DNA of 64,000 nt. It comes from Muraenolepis orangiensis (taxonomy: Eukaryota > Chordata > Actinopteri > Gadiformes > Muraenolepididae). This document shows positions 36,364 to 50,701 of this stretch, one piece after another (position 1 is the first letter of the stretch; every line of letters starts with the position of its first letter). Below the pieces are notes generated by a model. That model was given only the letters and a program-made list of their open reading frames with translations. It was not told the DNA's origin and did no database searches. The position numbers and the translations under genes were made by a program. Location of the stretch: assembly GCA_027704905.1 (NCBI GenBank), contig CM051018.1, positions 18,386,067 through 18,450,066 on the forward strand, written 5' to 3'.

Positions 36364-39300
36364 ATGAGTTATGTTTGCCCTTCAGCTGAGAAGTTCTCAG
36401 AGAAGAAACTCTCAGAGGGAAAGAACACTGTGACAAAGCTGTAGACTAAAAGTAGTTTGATTAAAATACCCTAAATATGTAAGGCAGGCATGTGTGCATG
36501 CACAGAGCCGGTTGTCCTCCGATGAAACGGTGTCACCCTCTTTACCCCACACGTTAACTTGTTTCTGTGCTCTCTGCAGCTGGAGAACTACATCCAGGAC
36601 AGCATGAAGCAGGAGATGGTCCACATCCAACAGACGGCGGTCCAGAACCACACGGCGACAATGATCGAAATTGGAACCAACCTGCTCAGTCATACCGCTG
36701 AACAAACACGGAAGCTGACCAACGTGGAGGCACAGGTGCGGCCGCCGCTACGAGATAACCAAGAGAAACATACACAAACGGAGCGCAGATTTTGCTTTCT
36801 GGTTACTCTCTGGTGTGCTATACTGACAAAACAAATGATCAAAGTATACAAATAAATGACTTAGAACAGGGGCAAAAGAAGGGGGGGGGGGGGGGGGGAA
36901 CAGCAACAACCATTTAAGTACTTAGTGGCCAAGCACTTTCATTGCCATTCCTAGATTGTGCACTTTTACTTGTTAAGTCAAGTGGCTGGGTAAAGGATAA
37001 ATCGAGAGAATACATGGGAAGGCTACATTACTGTGCAATATATGGTTTTGGCCCGTTGCCAATGACCTTATGTGAAGCCAACCGAACAGCATTTCCTGTT
37101 ATTACCCACAGTTGTATTCCCACAGAACGGGTCAATCAGTTTGTCACAATCACACATCCGTCTGTTCAAAGACACAAACAGCTTCCATGGCGGCCACACG
37201 TAGACCTAATTCACGTAAACAACCTGCTTTTTTGCTGAGTTCAGTTCCTCCACCACAGAACAGCAGGGGCATCTTTGACCCGGGCTCAGTTCAATACATG
37301 CATTGGTCAAAAAAAAAATATTCCCTTCACAATTCCTCCACAACATGTGAACTCTACTCCCCCCTCTGCCATGAACATGAAGTGTGCTGGCTTCATATTT
37401 AACAGGTGTTCTTTTTCCTGTGACAGAGCAAATACTGAATGCTGGGTAGTAACAGGCAGGAAAGTGATGGGGTGGGACAAATACGGATAAAAAACCCAGC
37501 CAATGATCACGGATGCCGGGTTGCCTTTAACACATTGAGACTTGGTAGTTATATATTTGCATGTCATGCTTGGGATTTACCCCAATTCAACAAAAATATT
37601 CTGAACACGAAACAGTCACATTCATTTCAGGCTCAGTAGAGCATTGGCATACGGGCCCTAAGTGGATCGGCAAGGAAACAGTTCACATCGATCCCTGCTA
37701 CTAAATCACAAGACACTTGTGATGCAACAACAACTATTTTTGTCGCAAATTGGTTTTACGACAAGGACCGTCTGACCATGGCAGACACGGAGACACGAGA
37801 GGTCAAGAGGATTGGAGAGGGACGGAGAGAATAGCTTGGAACTCAGCAACGGACGTCTTTGATGAATGCCAAACACTTGAACTCATTGGCCGATGTCCCA
37901 AAAATCACAACAAAACGTATGGATAAATAAAAGGCTGGCCACATAACTCACATGCTTGTTTTTAAGGGGCTGTGCATCTTCTTAGTTGCATGTTATTTAT
38001 ACAAAAACAGGCAAACATTTTATACGTATTTTAGAAAGGAAAATATTTTAAATTGAGGTCAAGTTTTAAGAGTGGTCCGTTTAATCATACTTTATCCCCA
38101 GTTGTAGGATTAAATTAAGAGCAAGCTGCATTCTTATGGGAAAATGCAATCCTCTGTATGCCCCATTTTATGACCAAATATATGACAAATATGTAAAAAG
38201 TTGTTTTTCATCTTTAGGTAATAAATCACAGCACTCGACTGGAGCGGCAGCTTCTTGAGAACTCAATTTCAACCAGCAAGCTGGAGAAAGAACTCATCCT
38301 CCAAACCAATGAAATCAGCAAGCTGAATGACAAAAACAGGCGAGTTCATCATGTTCATAAAATTTGATTAAAAATCACAGAAAATGGGATGATTCCCATT
38401 GAATCACTATCCAAAGCAATGTACAGTGAATTCAGATACATGCCATTCATTAGCAGGTAGGGGGTTCGGAGGCCTCCGGGGTACACTCTTAGTACGTTTT
38501 GGAGGTCCAACACCCTAGCACAGGACACACCTTTCGCCCTTTCCGAGTACCACAACTGTACCGTCTTCTCCTCCACAGCTTCCTGGAGAAGCGCGTGGGT
38601 GAGATGGAGCAGCAGAGGCAGTCTGGGCTGGAGACAGTGCAGCGGGAGAAGGAGCAGCTCCAGAGGGTCATCCAGGGCCAGACGGACATAATCGAGGAGC
38701 TGCAGCGCCAGCTTCACGACGTCTCCTCCAACAACACTGCCCTGCAGCGGCAGCAACACCAGCTGCTGGCCACCGTAAACGACCTGGTTCACACCCTCTC
38801 GGCGGGCCCTGTCGGAGGTGGGTCTGCTGTTTGCCAGCTCGGGCCGCGCAAAAACATGTTTTCAACCAACCTTGTTTTTACACCCGAGCCGATAGAAACC
38901 CTGAACGCTGCCGCTTGCGCTGCGGCTTACTTCCTGCTTTCACACATGCAATGGCGGGAAATGTTTTCTGGAGTTGTTTTTTCGAACTATAATTAGCCAC
39001 TTGTTTAACACAAGCTCCACCGTTGTTATCAAGGAAGGGAAAGGCGTAATGCAGCAATGTTGTATTTTCATTCATTGAGCTTGTGGTTTGTTTGTTGTGC
39101 TTTTTGCAGACAGCAAACCCATAATGATGCAGGATACACCGTCCACATTCAGGGACTGTGCGGCCGTGTTCAAGTCCGGCAACACGGAGACCGGCGTCTA
39201 TGCACTCACACTTCCCAACACAACACAGGAGGTGAAGGTAAGTGCGCTTATTGGCCCGTGATGGGTTGTAGGCCCAAGAGTCATGCTCAATAGACAGTTC

Positions 39301-42300
39301 AGTACCAGAACATCCCTGACCTTTTACATTACTGTTACAACAACAGTTACTGAACATCTACCTGGTGATAAAGGCAAGCCTTAGTTGCACCAAGGTTAGG
39401 AGTATAGCTAAATGCATCTCGAGTATGTATATCTCAAAGGGGGTTTGCATGCTTGAATTCAAAACAGTTACCTTCTCTGAAACTGCTCAGTGACTCAGGC
39501 TTTCAACCGATCTGGTATCCCTTTCGGGTGTTATAGCTCATTTGTTTGAGAGGACATGAAGTGGAAACCGCCTTATCCTAGTGAGCATCAGCTGTCTTAA
39601 TGGAGCGTCCACCACCCCCCCCCCCCACCAATACCAATCCCCATATCCACCTGCCCCTGTTTTTGTGTTGATGCTTAAGGCCTTCTGTGACATGGAGACC
39701 GAGGGAGGAGGCTGGACGACACTACAGAAGAGGTTTGATGGCCGCGTTGACTTTCATCGGACGTGGAAGGAGTACAAAATGGTAAAAAGAAATCAAGGAA
39801 AAAAATTCCTTTGCGAGGGAAAGACAAAAAGGTAGCCATGGTTACGGTTCTGCCCAATGCAAAGAGGCCAAAGCTAGACGTAATTAAACTCTCTTCAGAC
39901 ACTGTACATCCAATAAATGGCTGCAGCCAAAGTAAACATGTGTGTAATGTACTATATAGGAAAAACTACTGGCAGGGAGAAACGGAAAAACTACACACAA
40001 AAAAGGGAACATGCAATTTATCTGGTGTTTATGTGTATGATATACAACAGCTGAGGGAGTCAGGCAATTGCCCATTGTAATTTGCTTATAGAGTTTAAAT
40101 CAAATGCATATTGTGCCTTTTTAGGGATTTGGTGACCCTTTGGCGGAGTACTGGTTAGGAAATGAATTTGTCTCCAAGCTGATTTATCAGCAGTCGTACA
40201 TATTGAGAATCCAGCTCAGCGATTGGGAAGGGAACTCTGGATACTCACAATATGAACAGTTCTCCCTTGAAGGCGAAGCCAAGAATTACAGGTATGTACT
40301 AGGGGGGGCACTTATCTCTCGGTTTGGTACTATCACCATACTCGGGTGCCAGTTTGACTGTATTATTGCGATTCTTGAAATATTTCTGATTTGAAATAAA
40401 AATATATATACATATTACATTGAGCGGTATTTAACGGAAATCGTTCAACTAAGAATATAAATACAAAACTGCCTAACAAAAAGGCAGTTAAGGACATTAA
40501 TGCCTTTTTCGTTTCCATTTTCACTTTTCATTTGACAGGATTACCCTCAAAGGGTACAGCGGCACGGCCGGGAAAATAAGCAGTCTCGGAACGCCAGGAA
40601 GTGACTTCAGTACAAAGGATGTGGACAACGACAAATGTGTTTGCAAATGCTCGCAACTCACAACGGGAGGTAAAAGAAAAGCCCTTCAGCCACGCGCAAT
40701 CACATGCGTCAACATCAACGCACTTGTAAATAAAGGTGCACCGTGTACAATTCTGTCTGTCGAGTTAGTCCTCCACGAGATAGCATATCAGCAGAAAGGT
40801 GCGGTGACCACACCTAGTGTTACGAACAAGGCAATGCAGCCCCACCCCCTCACCCCCAAATGCGTCACCCAACTGAAAATAGTGTAAAGCATACACTTGA
40901 CCGTCAAGTCATCAATTAGTCAGTTTAAGCCTGCATTACAATCTAAATAAGTCTACTTATGACATGATTGACAAGAGGCAATCACCTCTTGAGGTACAAA
41001 GTGGTATTATGAGACTTAACTTAATAGCTCTGCAAAACAATGAATAGATGTCAAAGCGGTCATTTCTTTACATTATGTTGAGAATTGTGGTTTGCTTTAA
41101 GGTTTTAAACAAATAATCCTCTACACATTGTCCCTTTAAAATAACTGAATAAATCAGATCAGAATGCCTTTATTTTTATCGTACGACGTACAATGTCGTA
41201 CAACAAAGTGTCTCGCAATCTTCAAGACACTCATACAAACAATAAAAAATATACATACAATAAATTACGTAATAGAGAACTAAACAAAATAATTGCCATA
41301 ACAAAAAGATTGAAAATATACATATTTCGGTGGCCCTATAAACAGTAGTGCAAATTACATAGTGCAAAATGCACTACATTTATATACACTGTACATACAA
41401 AAAGGTGCCGTGGGCATTGTATCAATAATAGGTTAGGTAGTATTGATACAATACAGTATTTTAGTTACACAAAACAGTCAAATAATAGTCCAAAAGTACA
41501 GTATTGTAGTTACGCTAAACTTTCACCTTCAGTGTTTGACAATGTTCAGTTTGTGTATGGCACTGGGGTAGAAACTGTTCTTAAGTTTGTTAGTCCGTGA
41601 TTTGATGGACCTGAAGCGCCTACCAGAGGGCAGCAGGTCCAACAGGTTATGTCCCGGGTGGGAAGAGGCTTTCTGTCAAATGTAATCCAAAGAGGGCAGT
41701 GGGCCGCCTATGATCTTCTGGTTGAAGACCCTGTGAAAGGCTTTCCTGTCCACTGCTGAGCAGCTGGTGTACCCCAACGGAGATACATTACGCCAGCACA
41801 CTCTCCATGGAGCAGTGGTAGAAGGACACCAGCAGCTGCTTCTCGTGCAGATCATTTTTTCCTGAGAACCCTCAGGAAGTAGAGTCGCTGCTAGGCCGCT
41901 TCTTGACTACTGGGCTGGTGTCTAAGCATGAATGCATTACAATACGAAACACTTCCCCTGACGGAACTCTCCAGAAACTCCACCTCAAAAGTGAAAGTGA
42001 CCAGTGGATGTGCACAGAGTGAGTCAAAGGGCACAATTGGCTCAAAATCACATCGTGATTAACCCAGCAAGGGTTCAAGGAGCCATGATAGTTGACAGTC
42101 ATAGCCTGGGAACAGAGCTCAAGAGGGCCGTGTTCACACACCTCAACGCTGCCAGGACTCCGTCTCGTTCTTTACTGCGCTCTTCTTTTCTCTCGAGTGC
42201 TTCTTTCAACACGGGAATGCCTCAAACTCTGACAAATAGCCAGGGACAGTTCCCCGAGTCTAATTACGCACACAAGCGGCATTGGTTCAGTGAGAATATA

Positions 42301-43049
42301 TACAGAAAACACTCCAAAAAACATATACTGCATATTATATTGTACTATATATAAACAGTATACCATACTGTATAGTATATATTACCCAGGTGTGTCTTGG
42401 AAAGTAAGTGCTTAACCTCTGTATACAATCTGTATTTAAAAAGACATTTTCCGATCTTCATGACCATTCCTTGTTTCCTCTCTACCAGGGTGGTGGTTCG
42501 ATGCATGCGGGCCATCTAATTTGAATGGGATGTATTACAAACAAGGCCAGAATTCTAACCGCTTCAATGGGATTAAATGGTACTACTGGAAGGGCTCGGG
42601 CTACTCACTGAAGACCACCACCATGATGATCCGACCCACCGGCTTCTGAAGCCTCAACGTTGATCCTCGACATTATTAAACACACCTTTTTTTTTTAACC
42701 GGGGCGGGGAGGAGGACAGCCAACTGCAAGCTCTTAAATATTCTTCAAAAATACTACACAGCATTTCAGGATATTTCTGTGATCTCGGCATCAAAAAAAA
42801 AACACTTCCTTTCTTGTGGCTTCACTAATGTCAGAAAAATAGGATAGGATAGTCATTTTAATACAGACAGAGGCTTTTTGAGTTAATGTTAATGTACTTT
42901 TTGTAAATGTTATGTGATAACTAAGATTTAACACTATAACCATGTCTATGGTACAACATATCAAGTTAACGTTGTTTTAAGTGACTGTAGATGAGTGTCT
43001 AGGTAAATGTGTTTCTTTACTTTGATAACATATTTGCTTTATCAAAGAG

Positions 43050-43084
<35 letters not shown>

Positions 43085-46000
43085 TATTTAATTTATGTCA
43101 ATATGTAGAACGCTAATATTTAACTTTATTATGCACATTACCCGGATGGTGATGTGTGTGACATGCATGTTTTTTTAAGGAACAAATTTGAATACCGTGT
43201 ATAGTTCTGCCACATTTTTAGTGAGGACAGATTGTTTGGGATGTTTTTGTCAATTACAGACGAGGCCTGACACCGTATACACAACATGTATGCACTGACA
43301 CCGAGCGTGGATAGCGAAAGAGACTGGATGACAAGCGTTCGAAAGCCTCAACAGGGTGTTGTTTGTATATACACTGAAGGATGCGCTGTTGCCGCCTCTT
43401 GCATTGTGCACTTTCATGCTTTAAAAATAAAACAAAACAGTCTACTGAATGAAACCACCCTGTGGGCACACTACCTCGACTTGGCACATAATCATATACT
43501 TCTGAATCACGCGTGACCATTATCTTTATCGAGTAGAGGTCAATTCCAGTAGCGTTCAACTTGTGTGGCCATGCTATTTGGAAAAAACTGAAATATTCGG
43601 AGGGGGCTTGTGAAAACGGGATGAAAAAAATATGTATCAAGTGAATAAGTGGACTTCATATAGTTATTTTTGCTGCGATTGACTGGTATAATTGTGGAAA
43701 ACAAGAATTTGCCATAAACATGGAACTGTGTTTAGAGTAGCTTTAAATAGCTGATCATGAGAAAACGGTAGCAAATAATAAATTATATAACCAGTCCATA
43801 AATGGTCTACCGCCGATAAGCATAAGGTAGCCCCAACGACGTCCCCGAAAGGGTGAACGCATCCAGTGAGGAAATGTGATTACACAGGTCTGGTTGGAGA
43901 CCCCGTGTCTCCCCTAAAGAGACACAGGAGACGGCAGAGTCACTCGCCAATGACGAGCGGAGGAAGGGCCCAACATCCACTTTTCACACAGGATGCTTTG
44001 GGAAAAACAAGCAAAACGAATGACTGGCAATAAAAAAGAAAAGGAGCAGTGTTGCGACACACTTCCTTCGGTCAGGGGCCCGAGTGGGAGCGAGGCCCTT
44101 CGCTTGGTTTTAACCGTGAGCCCGGGCTGGACAGCAACCATGAGTAAGGCAGTTTGATGAGCAACTAGGCTTTTTCCCAACTATTGCTAAATTAAGCCAG
44201 TTATAGATGACATTTATTCTTTTAGATTTTGAGTGAGTATGACGACATATAAACGACCATGCTTTGATGCTGCACTGAGAACTATTTAGAATTAGGTCAT
44301 CTTTAATATGATTGAGTATATATGGCTGCAGTTCAACTATTGTCATAATTGTATTTGCGGACACAAAACGGACAATGGATCATGTGGGGTAGCGTTATTT
44401 ACCGGTGCTGCCGGAAAATAATCAGACAGTTCATACGGTTCTTCCGGAAGCCATCGTCTCTGCTCCAAACACCGCAGCATCTAGGGCAGCAAAGTCAATA
44501 CATTATCACAATGCTCAAGGCCACAATTTTAAATGTAAATATGAGTTCCAGGCAAAAGGTTCCTGGTTCGAACCCCAAGGTCCGCCATCCAAAACCCTAG
44601 CTGCTCGTTAATGACATGGGTCTAAAACAAATACATTCACCTTGGATACTACCATAACATTGTCATCCATATTACATAACACTATCATACTTTGCTGGAC
44701 TTTTTGGACTCATTACAGTTACTGTACTGTTCTGCACTGTACCACACTGTATTCTTGATGCTGCTGCACTACTGGCACTTTTTTAAGTCAAGTCAACATA
44801 TGTATTTGTCATCCATCAGTCACTTTATTGTTCTATTTATTGTGTACAGTATTGTTAAAGTATAGTGTTGTAGTATAAGTAAAGTACATAGTATATAGTA
44901 GTACATAGTATTAAATAGTAGGAGATTCATACAGCGGGAGGAAATGGAGAGTAAGCATTCCATTGTACTTGAATATGTCTGCCGACTAAATAGTAATGGG
45001 GTGGAGTTGTACAGTAGTGGCTAAGGGTCCTAGCTCCCAGCTGGGTTGGAACCCCAATGTCTGCGGTCTACCAGTAGGCATCCTCCTGCTACGAGCAAGA
45101 CGCCAAACAAGGCGTGCTGCTCTTGACAAGTGATAAATGAGAAATGAATATTGAATGAGAAGTTGAATATAGACGCACGGTGAATATTAAGCGGCATACC
45201 CATTCAAAGGAGAGGATCCAGCACCCGCGGGCGATGGCGAAGAGGACGTTAAGGGTACGCCCGTGTCCACCAGACACCAAGTGGGTGGTGGTCTCACACA
45301 CGCTGTCCACAATCAGGAACCCACCCAGCAGTTTCACCACCTGGGCCACAATCTGCTGCTTGCTAGGGACAAACAAAAAAAACAGAGGGACAATACCATG
45401 GATGAACGAGACAATAAGAGTTGAGCTCCTCTATTGGAGATTAAGAAAAATATATTTCTTTGCTTCTTGAATATTTTCAAAGGTCTAACATTGTGGTGGA
45501 GCCATAGCTGGATGGTGCTCTTGCCCTTGACAATATAGCCAGGCACTCTTGAGCCTAATAATATATGGTGTTCTTATAGAAACCAAGACACTGCATTCAT
45601 GTGTTTATAAAAAATAAATTATTATATTTTATTATTCATTTTTCTTATATTATTATTATTTAGATGTATTATTATGATTGACGATGAGTTTTTGATCCAT
45701 CTATGAATATGTTTATTTGTGTTTATTTCTTTTTCATTGTTAGAAACTGCCAGTTGGAATGAGGGATGGGGTGTCCGGGGGGTGGGGGTATTGTTATCAA
45801 ACCTTCTTAGTACTGTATCTGCTATAAAACCAATACTAATCATTTGGAAAGAAAGAAGAAGAAGAAGAAGAAGAAGAAGAAGCCCATGTTTACTTACTCA
45901 GTAGACATGCTCGTTGTGACCAGTGTCCTAGTTGCCTGCAACACAGAAGAAAAAAAACAGGAATTATACATTCATAGAAGTATATGCATTCATGGATGTG

Positions 46001-49000
46001 TAGTAGGTAATACAAATAATTATAGTTCAATGCAAAAGTAAGCTTCAATACATCAATGAGGCAGTTGGCAAAACAAGTGTTTTGTTCTGTTTAGCCAAAA
46101 TGGGCACAAAGAGCATTTAGCAGACCATAGTTTAACAGGGAGGCTCGCACTTTACACCCAGCCACCAGACTTGGTGACCACTTTGTGGTCAGGAAACAGA
46201 GGAAATGAAACTCCAAGGCCGTAGCAGAGAACAACATCGGCATGTGAAGCGGAACTGATCGTCTGTATTCCGGACATCATTAGCAGTAGCACCTGAATGG
46301 CAGCTAGAGCAGTGGACACAAGGTTGATTTCCTGTCCAAGACCAGGAAGGCCTTCTCAATTAAACATTAATACCAAAACAGACCCAATGCATGCGACGGA
46401 AATGAACCTGCTTATTACCATGTATTCAGTTTACGAAAGATGGAATAAGACCATAGGAGTAAAGCTCCACACACACACACACCCACACCCACACACTTAA
46501 ATGAAGATAGTTTAAACCAGGGTAGGTTGCTTCATCCAACTTCCTTCCTTTACCCTTTTCCCCATTGTTAAACACGCTCAATAATAGTGTCCAAAATAAT
46601 TGTAATCCATTCGTTTATTTGTCTCACCATGCCTATTCATTATTCATTTCACTCCATTTGTATTGTCATTTTATGTGAAGCACTTTGTTACTTTTTATTG
46701 AAAGTTATCATATAAATAGTTATCGTCATTAATAATGTATACGTGTTAAAAGGATTAAAAGGAAAAGATGGCCCAGCCGTTTATTTGTGTGTAAAAGCAG
46801 ATTGTGTCTCAGTGTAAGGACACAGAATTTGTGACCCAGTTTCTATTGAAAAGAGTAACAATTCGGTAGCCCAATTTGTTTTTATACACAGTCCCTCAAA
46901 GAGTAATTTTAGCTTATCTGATGCAGTGGTCATGCTCTGGCAGCAGCTCAAGAAAAGGCAAGCATTCAAGAATAAGCACAACATAATACACCTCAGACAA
47001 AAGAGGCTGGTGTGAACCGCACTGAACACAAACCCACGCAAACCCAAAGCACAAACGGAGGAAATTCTTCAGTGTATGACGGCCTCTCCTTGGCGGCCGC
47101 TGTTCTGCCCACACTGAAACGATGCTATTCTTAAAATAATAAGAAGGTCAGTGACCCCAAGGCCCTCTGCTCATGCCGAGGTCTTAAGAGCGCCAGTACC
47201 TCTCGCAGTACACACGATATAGCTCTCTATACAATGCAATGCAAAGACCACACCCACCCCCACCCCATACACACACCCCTGTTGCTCTGGTGACCTTGCT
47301 TGAACATTCCTGATACAACACAAATCATTACGGTAAGCATCAAAAAACCAACCGTAATTGTGAAGACAGTTGTGGTTGTTGTTGTTGTTGTTTTACCTTT
47401 GTCTGATCCATTTTCACTAGGCTTGTTTCGTCTTCACTCGAGGTCTCACCAGCTGCAGCCGTTTGTTGACTTCCTCCACCTTAAGCAAAATCAAATATGT
47501 GTGTGTTAAACAGTGTGGTGAAGGGAGACGTCTAAACAGCAGGTGCAGTAGGCCATGTGTCACCAGTGGTTGGCGTCCTGCTGTTTATTTGCTGTAGTGA
47601 CAGGAGATATGTTATTGATGATATGAGGAGAAAGGCTGATTGCACGGCACATGTTAAGAATGAACAATATCGACGCCTTTTAGTTACCATAACTTACTAT
47701 CACCATAACCTCCAAAAAAATGGCAACAGCATGCAAGAGATCACATTTTTTCCTCACATAGATTTTTAAATGTTGGTTGGTTCTTATTTAGTAGGGCTCG
47801 GTATAGGAGTTGTACCCAAGGGCAGAGTTGAATACCCTCCTTAACTTTAGAACAGCAAGTAATTGCCTCCCTGCTGTAATTAGTGTTATTATTATTATTA
47901 TTATTATAGATATTTTCTACAGCAATAGATGATTATTTGTGGTTTATTTTTAAGTCTGTGGTAAGGAACCTTAAAATCAAATCAATAGCCCCATTGATTA
48001 TTTTGGAACGCTTCATATACATGGAAGGTGTCGAGAGGTATCCTCACCATCTAGTCTCACATAATCTGTGACTGCAATGTTGATTACACTTTGGCTTGTC
48101 GGCCTAGATATTCCTTCTAGAATTTCGAGGCCAAATTGAATGACTTAATTAAGACAGAAAAGGCAACAAATACAACTTCACCACGCAGATGTCATCTTAA
48201 TGTCACAGATCAAATATATTTATGTTATGGCAACAATATTCAATGAAACTAACAATACTCACTTTCCATGGCAACAGAATGGACATTGCCCTCAGATTGT
48301 GTATGCTGTCCATACGCTGTACTGCTTTCTATGGGACTTAATGTTTCCATGGGATTAGATGGGATTCTATGCTTGACCACTTCAGTTTCAAATTCATACA
48401 TGTTCATTACTGGCAACGTCTTCAGTCTACTTTTAGCCCTAACCCGGGGGACCAGACTGTCAGAGGGGCCGACAATGAAGTTGGGGAATGGGCCTGGAAC
48501 GCGTGGATGTGCTGCAGGTTTATCATGTACATCGCTACATTGGTGGTCCGAAGAGTTTGTTGAACTACACTGCAGTTCCTTTTGCTTCCTCTTTTTATTT
48601 TGAGGCGCAGAGGTTTCACTTCTGCCTCGCTTCCGCCTGCCAGACATGGAGGCCAGTTCGAAAGGGAACTGGATCCTGCTCTCTATGGGTAGACTGGGTA
48701 GAGGAGGCATCTTCTGGATAGGTTTGTGGTTAGCTGGGGAAAAGTAGTCCTCAAACACGGAATCCTCAAGTAAACTCGGAGCCCCGCTTAAAGGTTCACT
48801 GGGAAGGGTGGACAAAGATAATGAAGCTCTCCTCTTATTTTTAGGTGTTGGCAGGTCTGCTTTCTTTAGTAGAAAAAAAACATCTTTGGTTAATTGTTCA
48901 TTGACTTGAATGTTTAGATTAAGCTCTGGAGAAGAGAGGCAACTAGGGGAACTCAATTCATCTGGCGACGTTATCGAATGCGTTTTGGAGGATGCCACTG

Positions 49001-50544
49001 GTTTTGTCCTTTGTCTCTCCGGGTTCACATCATCGGGCAAACTTTTATTAACTGCACTGCTATCAAATTTTAACGTGGATTGTCTTAATTTCCTGGTTTT
49101 GGGGTTTTCAGGAAGCTCAGCTTTGGGATCCTGGCAAGGAACCTCAGAGCTGCTTTGCTTCAGTAGCAGCTTATTTTTCATGGTGCTCCTCCTAGACTTT
49201 GTGTGCGAGCGCACCTCTTCTGGAAGTCCGTCTTCTGAATTGAACTTTTTAAAATGAATCAGTGATTTCCTTTTTGGCACGTCACTGCAAGGTGAGAGCC
49301 AGGGCTTTTCAGCGATGGGCTGAGTGCCGGTGTCCACATGTCGTTTAGATTCTCCTCTTTCATCAGGTGAGTGACGAGGATGACTCATCAGCGATGACGA
49401 CTCCTCATCAGACACCTCATCTGCAATGAAAATAGAGCATAATAAAATTGATGAATGAAAATAGAAAAAGTATAAAGAGCATGACATTTAGCCAAATGCA
49501 GTTAGAACATAAGTTGGGGGCTAGCTACGTTTAAAAGGAAAAGGCTGAAATAGAATATCTGTTCAATTAATTTTAAATTCTTTACTTTCGCATTCACTTC
49601 AGCATATTCAACATGAAGTGTACTCTCTGTGTGCTTACAAGGTCACAATGTCATGGTTCTTACCCAGCATCTTCAATATAGTCGGTGAGAATCCAAAACG
49701 AGGTCTAACTCCCGGGGAAGAACTGGCGGCCTCCACCATCTGTGAGGCTGAGAGAGGAGAATGCAACACTATGTCACATTCGGTAGGCATCTGTGGAGCC
49801 GTGGTTAGATATTCTAAAGTAGTATTTACTTATCAAATACAACTTAGCCAGTGACCTACAGTGAATTTGCGATACATACATGGGGAATCGTTCTCCTGGT
49901 AACTCGCTTGGCCTACCTGTGGGCGAGAGGTTCTCCCTTTTCTCCCTCATTTCTTTCAACCGCTGAGCCATGCTGTCGGACCTCTTCATCGAGGGGCTGT
50001 AGATGATCCCATTCTCCTCGTTGATAATGTACGGGGACACGTCTGCGACTTTGCATTGACAAAAACGACAGCCACAAGCCAAATTACACAATCAATCAAA
50101 AAAACTAAAACAGAAACCAATTGTTCAACGTGCGTACTGGACTCTTACAGACAGGCGATCGAGGAGTGAGGTCTTTCATCATCTGGTCCAATTTCTTCTT
50201 CATGCGTCTGTTGTTCTCAGGGGTCTTTTCAGCAGGATCTTTTGGCTGCATGCATCGGTGCTACAAACACATATATAAAAAGGTTTGGGATGGAGAGTAA
50301 CAAATCCAAATAGGGCATTAACTTACTAGAGAAGGTTAATGATTAAATAGGTTTTTTTTATAAATGAGTTGACCAAGTAGGAATACATTGCTGAAAGACT
50401 TACGCCAGTCAACATTAGTTAACTGGCATAAAGTATGGCTCCAAGAGGAAGCAAAAAGTAGTGCGAGTAACTTTGATGACAGTATTTGAGTGACTATGTT
50501 TTCATATGTATGTATGCATATATATGTATATATATATATATGTA

Positions 50545-50598
<54 letters not shown>

Positions 50599-50642
50599 CA
50601 TATATATACATATATATATATGCATATATATATATGCATATA

Positions 50643-50701
<59 letters not shown>

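Noticed and set aside
36171..36436. Arg/Glu- and Ser/Leu-rich frames
   Set aside because: Translations of the (GA)n repeat.
44521..44600. Possible tRNA gene (GGTTCGAACC box)
   Set aside because: A B-box-like word is present but no A box at the right distance and no cloverleaf could be drawn; more likely SINE debris or chance.
45089..45376. MCPH1 BRCT2 segment read as a stand-alone 95-codon gene
   Set aside because: It is exon 11 of MCPH1 (45200-45362) with intronic readthrough on both sides.
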